Notes under the pieces: model-generated
Seen by the model: only the letters and a program-made list of their open reading frames with translations
Told to the model about the DNA's origin: nothing
Database searches by the model: none
Program-made: the position numbers and the translations under genes
Shown here: positions 38,590 through 47,982 of the stretch, in pieces
How positions within the stretch are numbered: position 1 is the first letter of the stretch
How the letters are laid out: each line of letters begins with the position of its first letter
NCBI GenBank assembly: GCA_030141585.1
Contig: JAQIFP010000031.1
Span: 6,227 to 54,208, forward strand
Direction of reading: 5' to 3'
Length of the DNA: 47,982 nucleotides
Source of the DNA: Ophryocystis elektroscirrha
Taxonomy: Eukaryota; Apicomplexa; Conoidasida; Neogregarinorida; Ophryocystidae

Positions 38590-39265
38590 CTAGTGTTGAT
38601 TTAAAGAATTATGTACGAATTAAAATGATAGATAATTGAAAGTAATACTTAATAATAATTAGGAGCATATGTAGAGTTGGTTGTAATTACTAATATATAA
38701 TAAAACCAAGCTTTATGATATATACAATTCACCTTTAAAATACATAATTTCAATTAATTAGATTAGTAAATGAATTACTGATTAACTTACCAAACACATT
38801 TAAGTGCTGGAATAATGCAATAAATACTGCTAAGTCAGCTAAGGTAATTTGATATCCAACCAACACAGTATTAGAGATTAAATGATCATTTAAGGGTTTA
38901 AGTATGTCCTCAATATATTCATTAGAATTATTTTTTATGTATTTTTGTAATAGTATGGCTTTATCTTTCCAGTTAAAAACTGAAGCACGGAAAAATTGCT
39001 CGGATACAGAGAAATTTGAAGGTGGAGTGTACGCTAGAACCCTTAATTCGGGATATTGATGACACAATGCACAAGCTATAGCAAAATCTGTTCCTTTGAT
39101 GCCATTTGGCTCATTTGGTAAATAAAATTTAGCTAAATCATCATTTTCTGAGGATTTTTCGTATTTTTCATTGATAGAATTTCTGTCATTCAAATAAGAA
39201 ATAACGGTTTGAGTCAAAAAAAAGTTGTCATTAGGATACACAATTTTACACACGTTTGAAGCCAT
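33759..39265 (-). CDS. Cytosolic glutamyl-tRNA synthetase with N-terminal GST-like domain
   Basis: Class I synthetase that charges tRNA-Glu. Ten exons join in frame (39265-38791, 37912-37806, 37773-37445, 37406-37252, 37219-37095, 36529-36287, 35486-35010, 34602-34305, 33947-33859, 33827-33759), giving 788 residues. Residues 1-190 form a GST-like domain with [13 protein letters not shown] and [14 protein letters not shown], as in yeast GUS1 and animal EPRS, used for docking into multisynthetase complexes. A Lys/Asn-rich linker follows. The core has [17 protein letters not shown] with HIGH at 280-283, [29 protein letters not shown] and [10 protein letters not shown] (KMSKS-type, 503-507). The eukaryotic beta-barrel anticodon domain ends the protein. 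The 'SGYLHIGH' form points to GluRS rather than GlnRS. Introns here include the longest in the window, rich in tandem repeats. Confidence 0.93.
34199..34256. repeat. (TA)n microsatellite in GluRS intron
   Basis: Uninterrupted TA run of more than 50 nt in the intron between exons 34602-34305 and 33947-33859. Confidence 0.85.
35586..36062. repeat. AACTATATAT-type minisatellite in GluRS intron
   Basis: About 40 degenerate copies of a unit of 10-14 bp reading AACTATATATAT, sometimes with GACC or AACC variants, fill more than half of the intron 35487-36286. A further pure TA run is at 36097-36132. Confidence 0.85.
36655..37050. repeat. AT-only low-complexity block in GluRS intron
   Basis: Nearly pure A/T sequence with repeated TATAAATATATATTATA and TATAATTAAA motifs, in the intron 36530-37094. 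No coding sequence. Confidence 0.7.
37965..38062. repeat. Direct repeat of a near-palindromic unit in GluRS intron 1
   Basis: About two copies of a unit of roughly 34 bp built around ATATATTATATATGTAACATA, in the 878-nt intron 37913-38790. The same intron also carries an AAT run. Confidence 0.7.
38492..38588. repeat. (AAT)n trinucleotide run followed by (TA)n
   Basis: About 12 AAT units, then an interrupted segment, then more than 40 nt of TA, in GluRS intron 1. Confidence 0.85.
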
Positions 39266-39476
39266 ATTACAGTCACACCAGTCCCTTTCAAAAAGTATAC
39301 TTCAATTTCAAATATGCATTATTTATTTTAGACTTAAATTTGCACAAGTTTTGTTACTGAAAACGTTCACAATAGTTATTATGTGGGTTTTTTTTTTTAT
39401 CATTAAAAATGTTTAATAAGTTTAATTATATGTATTACATTTTTACATATTTTACTAATATATATATGCACACATC

Positions 39477-39780
39477 TTAACAGTTTAGTTCTGTATATAA
39501 ATTTCGAAACATTTTACGCAGTAAGCAGACTAAACCACGGGTAGTAACTTTTCCTTGATTGTATTTTTCACATATATCATCTAGTTTTGATTCCGACATT
39601 TTCGGATCACATTTAACTAAAAAAAAAAAATAATTTCAGAAAATTTATTATCCATCTATGATTCCACCATAATTCGCACACATACGTGGATTGTCAATTC
39701 ATGTTATTTATGTATGCAAATAAATGTATGCATTATTAATAATTAAGCTACTTATGAAAATATTTAAACATCCATATAAC

Positions 39781-39820
<40 letters not shown>

Positions 39821-39899
39821 TAAAAAAAAAATTATTATATATATAGACATTTCTATTTGTAAATATTCATATATTTTTACATCGACATTTTATAGCAAA

Positions 39900-39940
<41 letters not shown>

Positions 39941-41037
39941 TATATTCATGTATATATATGCAATATTAATGTATAGACAGTTTATAATAAAAACGTTATA
40001 AATTTATAATTATTCAAAGGAAAAATGAATATGTATAAAAATACTTATATGTATACATAAAGTGCATATTATTATATTACAGATATTTTATTTTTTTACC
40101 TGAAATACTTGAGTTCTTAGAAATTATCACAGCTACGTGTTCTTGTGTAGGCTTTTCAGGGTTTATTTGAGTAAATTTAATTTTCAATGCTACGAATCAT
40201 TTCTGCTGTATATTTTAATACCTCCATGCTGTTCATCAGCTCCAAACTTGATACCAAGTAATAGCTGATGGCGATATATTTCGTCATTAATAGATTTCTG
40301 ATTGTTTACATGTTCTCCATATAATTTGGAATACTCTAAAATACATTTATTGTAATAAGCTTGTCCCCTCATATATTTTTTTCTAATTAATATTTTATAT
40401 TATAGTGATAAATATTTGTGAATAATCTGCGCCATATATATATATATATTTATAATTTATTATTAAATATATACATATATTTACTAACACAATTACTTCA
40501 TAAAAAATCAACTATGAACCTATGTACAATATTTATATAATAAGTATGTATAATGTAGTAATTTTATATAATTAATCATAGACTTTAGTATACGTTTTTA
40601 AACAATTGAGGCAACGCATGAAACAGAAATTGAATATTTTAATATAACTGAATACCAAAAACTTTATTTAAAGTGCTTAAAGTAAATTTATTTAATAGTC
40701 AATTTTTTAAGTAAGGAAATTATGATTTGTAACCTTTTTCAAAATCCTTAATTTTAGTCTGCTTAACTTCTACCTCCTGGCGTAAATCATTCAACTTAGC
40801 TTTGATGGCGTCATGGCGATTAATCAACTTTTTAAAATCAGCGTCAAGCTGCTTTTTAAGTTCACTGTATCTCTTTACATCCTCAGATGACTCAAAATAA
40901 TTTTTGGAGGCTTCTTTAAAACGATTATTTAATGCTTCGTAAGAATCATCATAAACTTTTATTAATTCTTCGGTATCCTTTTTGGCCAATGATAATATTT
41001 CACTAATATGATTTATTTCTGGATGATCATATAACAT
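39477..41037 (-). CDS. SPC25: Kinetochore protein Spc25 (NDC80 complex)
   Basis: Subunit of the four-protein NDC80 complex that links kinetochores to spindle microtubules. The N-terminal exon 41037-40734 encodes about 100 residues of heptad-like, Lys/Glu-rich coiled coil (KKDTEELIKVYDDSYEALN, RHDAIKAKLNDLRQEVEV). The C-terminal exons 40382-40222, 40189-40100 and 39616-39477 give the globular RWD-like head: RHQLLLGIKFGADEQHGALK, then IKFTQINPEKPTQEHVAV, VKCDPKMSESKLDD and VCLLRKMFRNLYTEL. This order of LGI, the Phe-Thr-x-Ile strand, the Cys-Asp-Pro turn and the final helix matches Spc25. Length of about 230 residues fits the family (224 in human). The join between the first exon (phase 1 donor) and the next (phase 2 acceptor) does not match, so a short exon in 40383-40733 is probably missed. 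Confidence 0.75.
39785..39940. repeat. (TA)n tracts in Spc25 intron
   Basis: Two pure TA runs in the intron between exons 40189-40100 and 39616-39477. Confidence 0.75.
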
Positions 41038-41416
41038 ATCTTTTTTTCATTTATTGCATTTTTTTTATATATGAGCACCCGGCTGCAGTCACAGAGTCTT
41101 AAATTTAAACATTGAATTTTTAATAATTTGCTTTAAACCTTTTCATATGTTATTTATCGTATATAGCTACAACATAAATTTGTAACGTATTTAAAATTTT
41201 TAATAATAATTATTACACTTGGTTCAGAAACTGTAAGTTAGTTCAAATGTTCCTTTTATTTACACAATTTTCAAACAATAATACTAGTAAACATTAAATA
41301 TACTATAAAGATATGTAATTAATTAAGATCAATCAATATAATAATTAGTAATAAATAATTTTGAAAAGTGGTTTAATATTTTACTTTTTTTTTATTTGTT
41401 TTAATTAATTGAAAAA
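41038..41416. other. Divergent intergenic region, Spc25 / small Cys-Cys protein
   Basis: About 380 bp with both start codons facing outward. AT-rich, with one slightly GC-richer patch (CACCCGGCTGCAGTCACAG near 41075) just upstream of the Spc25 start. No gene seen. Confidence 0.4.
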
Positions 41417-41749
41417 ATGGAATCTCCGCATATAGTAAATAGCGAACCTCAGAGTTCACACTCAACGAAGAATCAAGAAAATTCAATGCCTGAATCTTAC
41501 GTGATAAAAAACCAAGAATTTTTAGACAATATATATAGTCATGTGCCAACACATGGAACCTTCAGAAATGTTCAATATATGCCTTTAGATGAAAATTTTT
41601 ACATGCCACCTTGCCAAGGTCTTTTATACATGGATCCTTATGGCATCTTAAATCCTGCCGCTAGCATTCCTACACCTCCTGTGATAGGAAAAAAGCCTAC
41701 AACTGTTACTATGCCCATAAAAAAGTCTCGTTTTAGAAGCTGCTGCTGA
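41417..41749 (+). CDS. Small unknown protein ending in Cys-Cys, 110 aa
   Basis: I do not recognise this family. A single exon encodes 110 residues with no membrane helix or signal peptide. The N-terminal 30 residues are polar (Ser, Asn, Gln). The middle is rich in Met, Tyr and Pro (VQYMPLDENFYMPPCQGLL, MDPYGILNP), and the C-terminus is basic and ends KKSRFRSCC. A terminal Cys-Cys after basic residues is a Rab-like double-prenylation or palmitoylation pattern, so membrane attachment of the C-terminus is plausible. The conserved-looking aromatic core suggests a real, constrained protein rather than a chance frame. Starts head to head with Spc25. No ATG-upstream alternative is visible. Confidence 0.6.
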   Translation: MESPHIVNSEPQSSHSTKNQENSMPESYVIKNQEFLDNIYSHVPTHGTFRNVQYMPLDENFYMPPCQGLLYMDPYGILNPAASIPTPPVIGKKPTTVTMPIKKSRFRSCC

Positions 41750-42537
41750 TGGGAAAAAGTAAATTTGATTGATATTTCAAATATATGCTAATGCTTCTAT
41801 GTGGTAGCACGTATAAAGTTAGTATGTATATATGGGTATCTTGAATATATTCTTAATAGTCCATAATTTTTTTGAAAATCAGTTTTAATACATTAACTTA
41901 ATTTAATAATCAAATTGAACATATGTATACGATTATACGCATAAATTCCACTACATTCTTGCTATCTGATATGAAAGATATACATATATATGTTATCTAA
42001 TATATTGGCTCTTGTTTACTATTCAATCATGATTATTTGGCTTAGTATATTATATCAACTATATATATATTATCAGTATATATTTCAATATAACTTGCAT
42101 AAACTTAGTTGTGAAAATCTATATACATATATCTATATATATCTACATTTTTGAATATTATTCTTAGGTAATTTGGTTGTATTCTATAGAAAATAAAGAT
42201 ATATAAATCATGTTACATTTGTATGAATAAATTCCTCAGTCATTATAAGGCATTCAATAGATCTTCGTATATTATTATTGATACATTATATCATTACTTA
42301 AAAAAAAAAGGAATACATATAATTTGCATTTTTAATTTTACTAACTACCGTCAAAGTTTATGAATATTCGACTGAAACAATAAAATAATTATAATAAAAA
42401 AACTAATGTCAAATTATTATTATTAAAACTTCTAAATTTGCTTTAAGATAGTCTAAAATTATTTGTTGGATGTAAATCATACAAATTCGGTTGATTTCCT
42501 AATGTCCATGAAATTAAAGAAAATTTAAAATTAAGAA
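41750..42537. other. Intergenic region
   Basis: About 790 bp between two same-strand genes. AT-rich, without coding sequence, repeats of note or a recognisable RNA. The downstream promoter should be here. Confidence 0.35.
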
Positions 42538-44140
42538 ATGTCAAGTGAACTTATAAATATTGTTCATGATTTATTTAACCAGAATAAATCAATGAATGAG
42601 GAGGTTTTTAAACATAGAATAACTAAAAGAGTATTAGAATTCTTACTTCAAGGTTTCACTAAAATAATTTGCATAGAGGAACTCAATAAAGAAGACATCG
42701 ATCGTATCGAAGAAGAAGGTGAATTTGTTGCTGCAAGAAAAGGTTACAATACACAAGCTGCTATACAAATTGATTGGGATAATTTAGAAGATACCTCAAA
42801 GACTCGAAAACAAATTAAAAGGAATCTTATTATGCTTGTAGATGAGTTAAATAATAATTTTTTGAATAATTCAACAGCAGACTGTAAACGTGCAAGTAAA
42901 TTTGTTTTGCACATATTTGACTCATTGTATGATGTAGCATCATATTTGGACATTTTCGGAATACATTGGGCGGATTTACGGGATTTAACTTCAAAAAAAA
43001 TTCTTAATCGCGATTTTGATCAAATTGATAGTACTTTAAGCCCTTCAAATGATAAGTATTTGCACGAAATGTATATATACTCAAGTAACTCTTATACAAC
43101 TTTAGAATGGGAGCCACATGAGTCGCTATATGTAGATCATGACCTTACAGAAAAGTTATACACTGTTATGCGTTATGCTCTGAAATACGAGAGGTATAAA
43201 GAAGCATATTTAACCTGTATGCTTATACTGAAAAATCCCAGAATAATTATGGAGGGAAAACTGTTAATATTGCCCATATTCGGAGATGTACTATCTCATA
43301 TATTATTAAGACAAGCTGCATATATCTCTACGGCTAACGCATACTTACATGCAATATTTTTGAAACATGATTCTCCTATATACATCAAAGCTTTAGATTC
43401 TTTCAAAGAATTAAAATCTAGTTCAATTTCTTCCAGTATATGTCCCTTTTATTTTATTTGGCTAGCCTCAATATGTTGCTATTTTGACAAATACTTTGAC
43501 AATCTTGTATTTGCACTATTTGAGAGACAAACTGATGATTCCCACGGAATCGGTCCTACAGCTGTAGCATGCTTTATAATAAAAGTTTTAATTATTCTTA
43601 TTTGCACTTACGAATATGATGAAGATAAACGTTGTTTAGTATGGAAGCCATTCTCCGCTGAAGAGATTAAACTAAATCCTCAATTAAAAAAAGTCCTAGA
43701 TTTCTTTAAACCCATTATTGACTACGCAATTTGCAGGTTCCTGAAATACTTTGCGCGGTCTTTAGATAAATCCTTTTTAACATCAATCCAAGAAATAAAT
43801 TATGTCGATTTGAAAAAACCTTCTACAGCTGATCTTGAAATGATGTCTTGGGAAGTAGCTTCCATTTATGGATTCTTAAATTTTACTGATTCTTACGTAC
43901 CTGTAATATATTTAAGTAAAACCTTGTATATATAGCACATTTATAGTATATAATATATAGTATATAGTATATAGTATATAGTATTAGTATATAGTATATA
44001 GTATATAGTATATAGTATATAGTATATAGTATATAGTATATAGTATATAGTATATAGTATATAGTATATAGTCTATAGTATATAGTATATAGTATATAGT
44101 ATATAGTATATAGTATATAATATATAGTATATAGTATGTA

Positions 44141-44172
<32 letters not shown>

Positions 44173-44511
44173 TTATTATACTCTTGTGTATTTCTGAATT
44201 GCCATATGTGGTTTGATTCATATGTATTGTAAACAGTCATATTATAGAGACTGTTGCCCCAAATTTGGTCTTTCAAAAAGAACGCTATAGTTGGATTCTG
44301 CAATGTTTACGTTTTACTTGAATGCACATCAATTCTAAACTTAACTAATGAGTCAAAAAATAATCTCCAAAACTTTTCAGATTCCCCCATAGATCAATTC
44401 AATCAATTCCGGTTAAGAGACTTAGGTATGATTACCAATATAAATTTGGTAAATTTGAGATAGTTATTTTATGATATTTAATAAAGATTTATGCTTTTAC
44501 TACAAATTCAA

Positions 44512-44548
<37 letters not shown>

Positions 44549-45510
44549 AGAATAAAATGTGTATTTATGTAACAATATGTATATATATAGTAACATATAT
44601 GTATATCTATCCACTTTACTAACTTATTGATCATCTCTTTATTATTTTGATTTTGTTTTTAAGGGCTACGGCTATTTCATTTAGTGTGTAAAAAATATAC
44701 ACCTAAGAACTGTATGAACCCTGAGGACGGACAACCTTTATTTCCATTTAAACCTGCTCATCTTATTGCAAATGTATATTTATGTAATTTAAATCGTATT
44801 AAATAGATATTAAGTGCTTTATCACAACGATCCAAACAGCTGGACAAACAATTTACAAAAGAGATGTTATATGAATTTCTTCCAAAACAATTCCTTGAAT
44901 GTTATCCTAAGAATTTACCCTTAAATATTTTATGGGACACAATAATGTTAACGAGAAAATGCAGCAATACTACTGTGGCAGTTAAAGCGAGTGCGATACA
45001 GCTCTACCAAACTACTTGCATCAATTACCTTCATAACTTCCCTGAAAATCTACAGCCTTCAAATATAGTCAAGATAGTAGAATTGATATGTGATGATAAA
45101 AGTAAAAAGTTTTTCTAATTATTTCATTGCAGGAAAGTTGCAAGTTAATTATATGGAATTATTAATTATACTAAATCTTTTTAAAGCTATATATTTGCAT
45201 AAAAAAACAAAGCTTACGAAATTCAAAACAGAATTATTTCAACATAAATTTTCTTTGAATACCGACCTCATATCACAAATAAATATTATTTCTTCCAGCG
45301 CAAAATCACATATTATTGAAAAAAATTCAGAAGGATTTGAATGTGTACGTAACTAGAATTAATTATTTTGTTTAAAAATAATTTCTAATTTATTTTAAAG
45401 AATAATGATATATTAATTTTTATTTTTAGGAAGAGATATTATTCTATACTTTTGGTGAAGTTAAACATTTAGTAGAATATTATGGCTTCCTACTGAATGA
45501 TTCGTTATGA
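42538..45510 (+). CDS. Large helical protein of unknown function, 746 aa
   Basis: I do not recognise this protein. Six exons join in frame: 42538-43902, 44248-44425, 44664-44773, 44807-45101, 45133-45344 and 45430-45510, giving 746 residues. It appears almost wholly alpha-helical with no signal peptide. There are two hydrophobic patches (near FIIKVLIILICTYEY and LHAIFLKH) that look like buried helices rather than membrane spans. Charged heptads occur near residues 50-65 (EELNKEDIDRIEEEGEF). The pattern of paired helices would suit a HEAT- or TPR-like scaffold, but no repeat is clear. The opening residues MSSELINIVHDLF follow a plausible start with no in-frame upstream ATG. The first intron consists mostly of a heptamer minisatellite. 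Confidence 0.75.
43935..44168. repeat. TATATAG heptamer minisatellite in intron
   Basis: About 25 copies of a 7-bp unit, TATATAG, followed by a pure TA run, filling the first intron (43903-44247) of the helical protein gene. It gives a Tyr/Ile-rich open frame on the minus strand. Confidence 0.92.
44514..44545. repeat. (TA)n run in intron
   Basis: TA run between exons 44248-44425 and 44664-44773 of the helical protein gene. Confidence 0.7.
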
Positions 45511-45678
45511 AGGATTAGTTATAAAAAATTGCGAATTTCTTTGATGCATAAAATGTCAAATTTTTGAGTAATTTTAAAAAATTACAAAAAATAAATAATA
45601 AATATTGTCGACCGCAAACTTTTTTATTTAATAGAAGTGTTTTTATTAATATATATTTTGACAACAGTCATGTAGTCC

Positions 45679-46400
45679 ATGAGTGATGAGTCTACGTGCA
45701 TTATATGTTATGATGATTTAAATCGTTCCAATACTGTTTTATATAAAGTAAACGAACAATCCGAATGGTATAAGTCAGCAATGTGCTATGACTGCATCAT
45801 ACAGTTAAGGTCTACTCAATTCAAATGGTATTGTAACGAAGTAGAGACAACGCAGTGCGCCAAAACAGCTAAAGCATTAATTGCTAGAGGCCCACCTATA
45901 AATTTATATGACCGATACGGATTCCCTGAAGCTCAAAATGCAGAAATCTATGCTCTTAAATATGCTGAGACCAACGAGGTAAGATTTTATATCCACAGTA
46001 TTTTGCGCATTAATATACATTTACAGTTTATTTGTTCTTAGCAGTTAATTTATATAAGTATTGCTTATTTGTGTATAAGTATAAAATATATATATAACTT
46101 ATATTAAATCTATAAATATAATTATTTTATCTCATTTCTGCCAAGTTTATATGGCCCCACATACTTATGTATCAATTTTATATATATCTGTTACTTTAAG
46201 CAAGAGTTTTTCCATAATTTAGACACTTATAAAAGAAATTTATTCTATACATATATTTATATATCTGTATATAGAATATTTGATGTTTTGACATCTCTTA
46301 GGCCATATCTCCTAAATTGGACGGTTCCTTGGTAGGACCAGAACGAGATAAATACTATCTTCATCTTCGTAAGTTTCATTTACCAAGTGAAGAAGATTAA
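45679..46400 (+). CDS. Small cysteine-rich (zinc-type) protein, 132 aa
   Basis: I recognise no named family. Exons 45679-45978 and 46302-46400 join in phase 0 and give 132 residues. The N-terminus has CIIC at residues 7-10 and CYDC about 25 residues later, a Cys4 arrangement like a treble-clef or RING-like zinc site. Two more cysteines (YCNEVETTQC) follow. The C-terminal half reads as highly constrained: LIARGPPINLYDRYGFPEA and then ISPKLDGSLVGPERDKYY. A protein-protein or RNA-binding adaptor role is possible but is inference. It lies 168 bp downstream of the helical protein on the same strand, and its stop is 40 bp from the convergent gene at 46441. Confidence 0.75.
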
Positions 46401-46440
46401 ATAATATATAAATTGTTTGTTTATAAGTTAAAAAAAAAAA

Positions 46441-46799
46441 TTATTTTTTTGATAAATAATTAGAAAACGATTTTTTCTTTTCTCTTAAATAAATGCAGAA
46501 TACTAAAAAATGTAATCCTAAATATAATTTTAAGCGTGATCCGCACTATTTGAAGAGTTTTCGTTTATATTAACTCACCGCTTTGAGAAAGACTAAAAGT
46601 TTTTTTGTATTGGACTGAGGTTCAGATTTGTTGTTTCTATTCTTGATTGAATATCTTGCATATGCAAATGATTCAATTTGGTCTAATGGTGGATAGTACT
46701 CATCTAAAAGTTGTTCTAGATGCTGTAGGATTTGAGAAGCGTATCCTGTTCCTGTCTTCATAATTTCTTTCTCTATTCCTGTTCTCTTTGAAATCCCGG
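46441..46799 (-). CDS. 3' part of an unknown gene
   Basis: Two minus-strand exons are visible. Exon 46799-46579 begins after a clear CAG acceptor and encodes SKRTGIEKEIMKTGTGYASQ, then LEQLLDEYYPPLDQIESF and a polar Asn/Lys stretch. A probable 33-nt intron leads to 46545-46441, which encodes a hydrophobic then basic tail (LKLYLGLHFLVFCIYLREKK) ending at a stop at 46441. No start codon could be assigned. An ATG near 46838 with a short intron does not keep phase. The function is unknown, and the second exon is less certain than the first. Confidence 0.45.
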
Positions 46800-47233
46800 C
46801 TGCAAACAAATATGCTTTTTTAACACAAAACGAACAAAAAACATAAAAATTAATATATTAATATTTTAAAGTTAATTGCAATATTTATGGGAAATTAATT
46901 TGATACTCTAAATGAATTAATGAATGATATTTTAATATTTACACGTAATAATTTACTTAAATTATTAACAAAAACTTTTTCAAAACTGATAATAATAAAC
47001 TATCAAGCATATAGATATAGGTCATTTATATAGTATATATTACATAGTAACAAAATTCCAAAAAATATTGAAAAACTCTAGTAAAAATCTTAAATAAGTT
47101 TTACTATCTTAGTAAGAAAATCAATAACTTGTTAAAAGATATAAGAGATAAATTAAATATAATTTCATTGTAGTATTACATGCAAAATCTATTTAATATA
47201 TTTTAATTTTAATATTTTCTAACTTAATAAAAT
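46800..47233. other. Intergenic region with probable missing 5' exon
   Basis: About 430 AT-rich bases between two divergent genes. The first exon of the minus-strand gene at 46441-46799 should be here but could not be found. Nothing else is visible. Confidence 0.3.
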
Positions 47234-47580
47234 ATGAAAGGTATGTATATATATTAAATATGAAAACATCAGCTGCTTATGTTAACCCAGCTGTGTCTGC
47301 TGCTGTGGATCAAATTATGAAACAAATCAAATCCAAAAGGATGATTATGTTTGGTTTGAAGAATCTTGCGAACTTATGTTTTACGGGGAACAAATACAAG
47401 TATATTTATTTTTTCGATAATTAATGCTCATAGAATAAATTCAATTGAGGCTATGAATAAAGGAGTAATTTCTGGTCTTCATCAATGCGCAGTATTACAT
47501 GGAACAAGCGAAGATGTCCTTTTGGCATGTATAAAAATATTAGTTGGAATTTCTGATGCAATTTTAGAGTTCAAAAACGA
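47234..47580 (+). CDS. Armadillo-like repeat protein, 5' part only
   Basis: The gene runs off the window. If the first ATG at 47234 is used, a 32-nt intron (GTATGT to CAG, 47241-47272) joins Met-Lys to AAYVNPAVSAAVDQIMKQI. Otherwise translation may start at 47260 as Met-Lys-Thr-Ser without that splice. The next exons are up to 47399 and 47434-47580. The translation contains FGLKNLANLCFTGNKY and VISGLHQCAVLHGTSEDVL, which has the look of armadillo/HEAT helices. The exon ends at a phase-2 donor. The 402 bases after it (47581-47982) are AT-rich and I see no further exon in them, so the rest is probably beyond the window. Confidence 0.55.
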
Positions 47581-47982
47581 GTAATCATATAATTATCTAT
47601 TTATCTTAATATTAATACTAATATTAAATTTTTGTGTACCGTATAAAATGATACACTGATATTTTATAAATTACTATATACTGCTTATAGGGTTACTAAT
47701 ATAATTAATATATAATGTATTATAAGTTTATTACAAATTATAGTATGTGGGCAAAGTTCATGTGATATATTCATTTATTGCATCACCAATAATACATTTA
47801 TATAATAATTATATTATAATAGTAGTAATTAAAATGATAATAATAATTATAATAATAATAATAATAATGACAATTAATTTTTTTAGATATTATAATGCAT
47901 ATATTAAATAATAAAAAAAATTAATTATAAATTGCTAATAGACAAATACATTTTTTATATGTACATTAGTATATGTACATTA

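Noticed and set aside
43883..44221. Tyr-Ile-Leu repeat open frame on the minus strand
   Set aside because: Produced by the TATATAG heptamer array in an intron of the opposite-strand gene.
1..47982. tRNA, rRNA, CRISPR, operon or mobile-element features
   Set aside because: Looked for cloverleaf-like GC-richer patches, spaced direct repeats, transposase-like or reverse-transcriptase-like frames on both strands. None could be supported by eye; a covariance-model scan would be the decisive test.

Overview
The window is nuclear DNA of a very AT-rich eukaryote. Coding genes are split by many introns with GT/AG ends. Introns fall into a short class of about 26-55 nt and a longer class of up to about 800 nt filled with TA-type repeats. 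An alveolate origin, most likely an apicomplexan, is suggested by the minus-strand calpain at 19027-24680: its N-terminus is Met-Gly-Cys, as known for the single alveolate calpain, and it has a calpain-7-like core. The species cannot be fixed from the sequence. One run of exactly 100 N (31984-32083) marks a scaffold join.

Layout. 237-3785 (-) TAF2-like TFIID subunit. 3907-6398 (+) CNOT9/CAF40. 6420-10631 (-) protein with three degenerate FKBP-like modules and a TPR tail. 10932-15294 (+) XPD/ERCC2 helicase. 15497-15805 (+) NOP10. 15926-16939 (-) orphan type I membrane protein. 17085-18449 (-) glucosamine-6-phosphate deaminase with a changed catalytic residue. 19027-24680 (-) calpain. 25166-31983 (-) large RRN7/TAF1B-like Pol I factor reaching the gap. 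32342-33640 (+) small NT-C2 protein. 33759-39265 (-) glutamyl-tRNA synthetase with a GST-like N-terminus. 39477-41037 (-) Spc25 kinetochore subunit. 41417-41749 (+) small protein ending in Cys-Cys. 42538-45510 (+) helical protein of unknown function. 45679-46400 (+) small Cys-rich zinc-type protein. 46441-46799 (-) 3' part of an unknown gene. 47234 onward (+) armadillo-like gene that leaves the window.

Gene models were rebuilt by hand. I joined exons where donor, acceptor, reading phase and protein-family similarity all agreed. For most genes the exon lengths sum to an uninterrupted frame. Family calls come from recalled family motifs, not from searches.

The genes do not form one pathway. 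Many are core gene-expression factors (TAF2, XPD, CNOT9, NOP10, RRN7, GluRS), but the order looks like ordinary apicomplexan housekeeping. Neighbours are compact: TAF2 and CNOT9 start codons are 121 bp apart head to head, and several convergent pairs end within 10-125 bp of each other. I see no CRISPR array, rRNA, tRNA, transposon or prokaryotic-style element. The most unusual items are the Asp-to-Asn change in the deaminase triad, the chain of three degraded FKBP modules, the roughly 1340-residue RRN7-like protein, and several conserved-looking proteins I cannot name.
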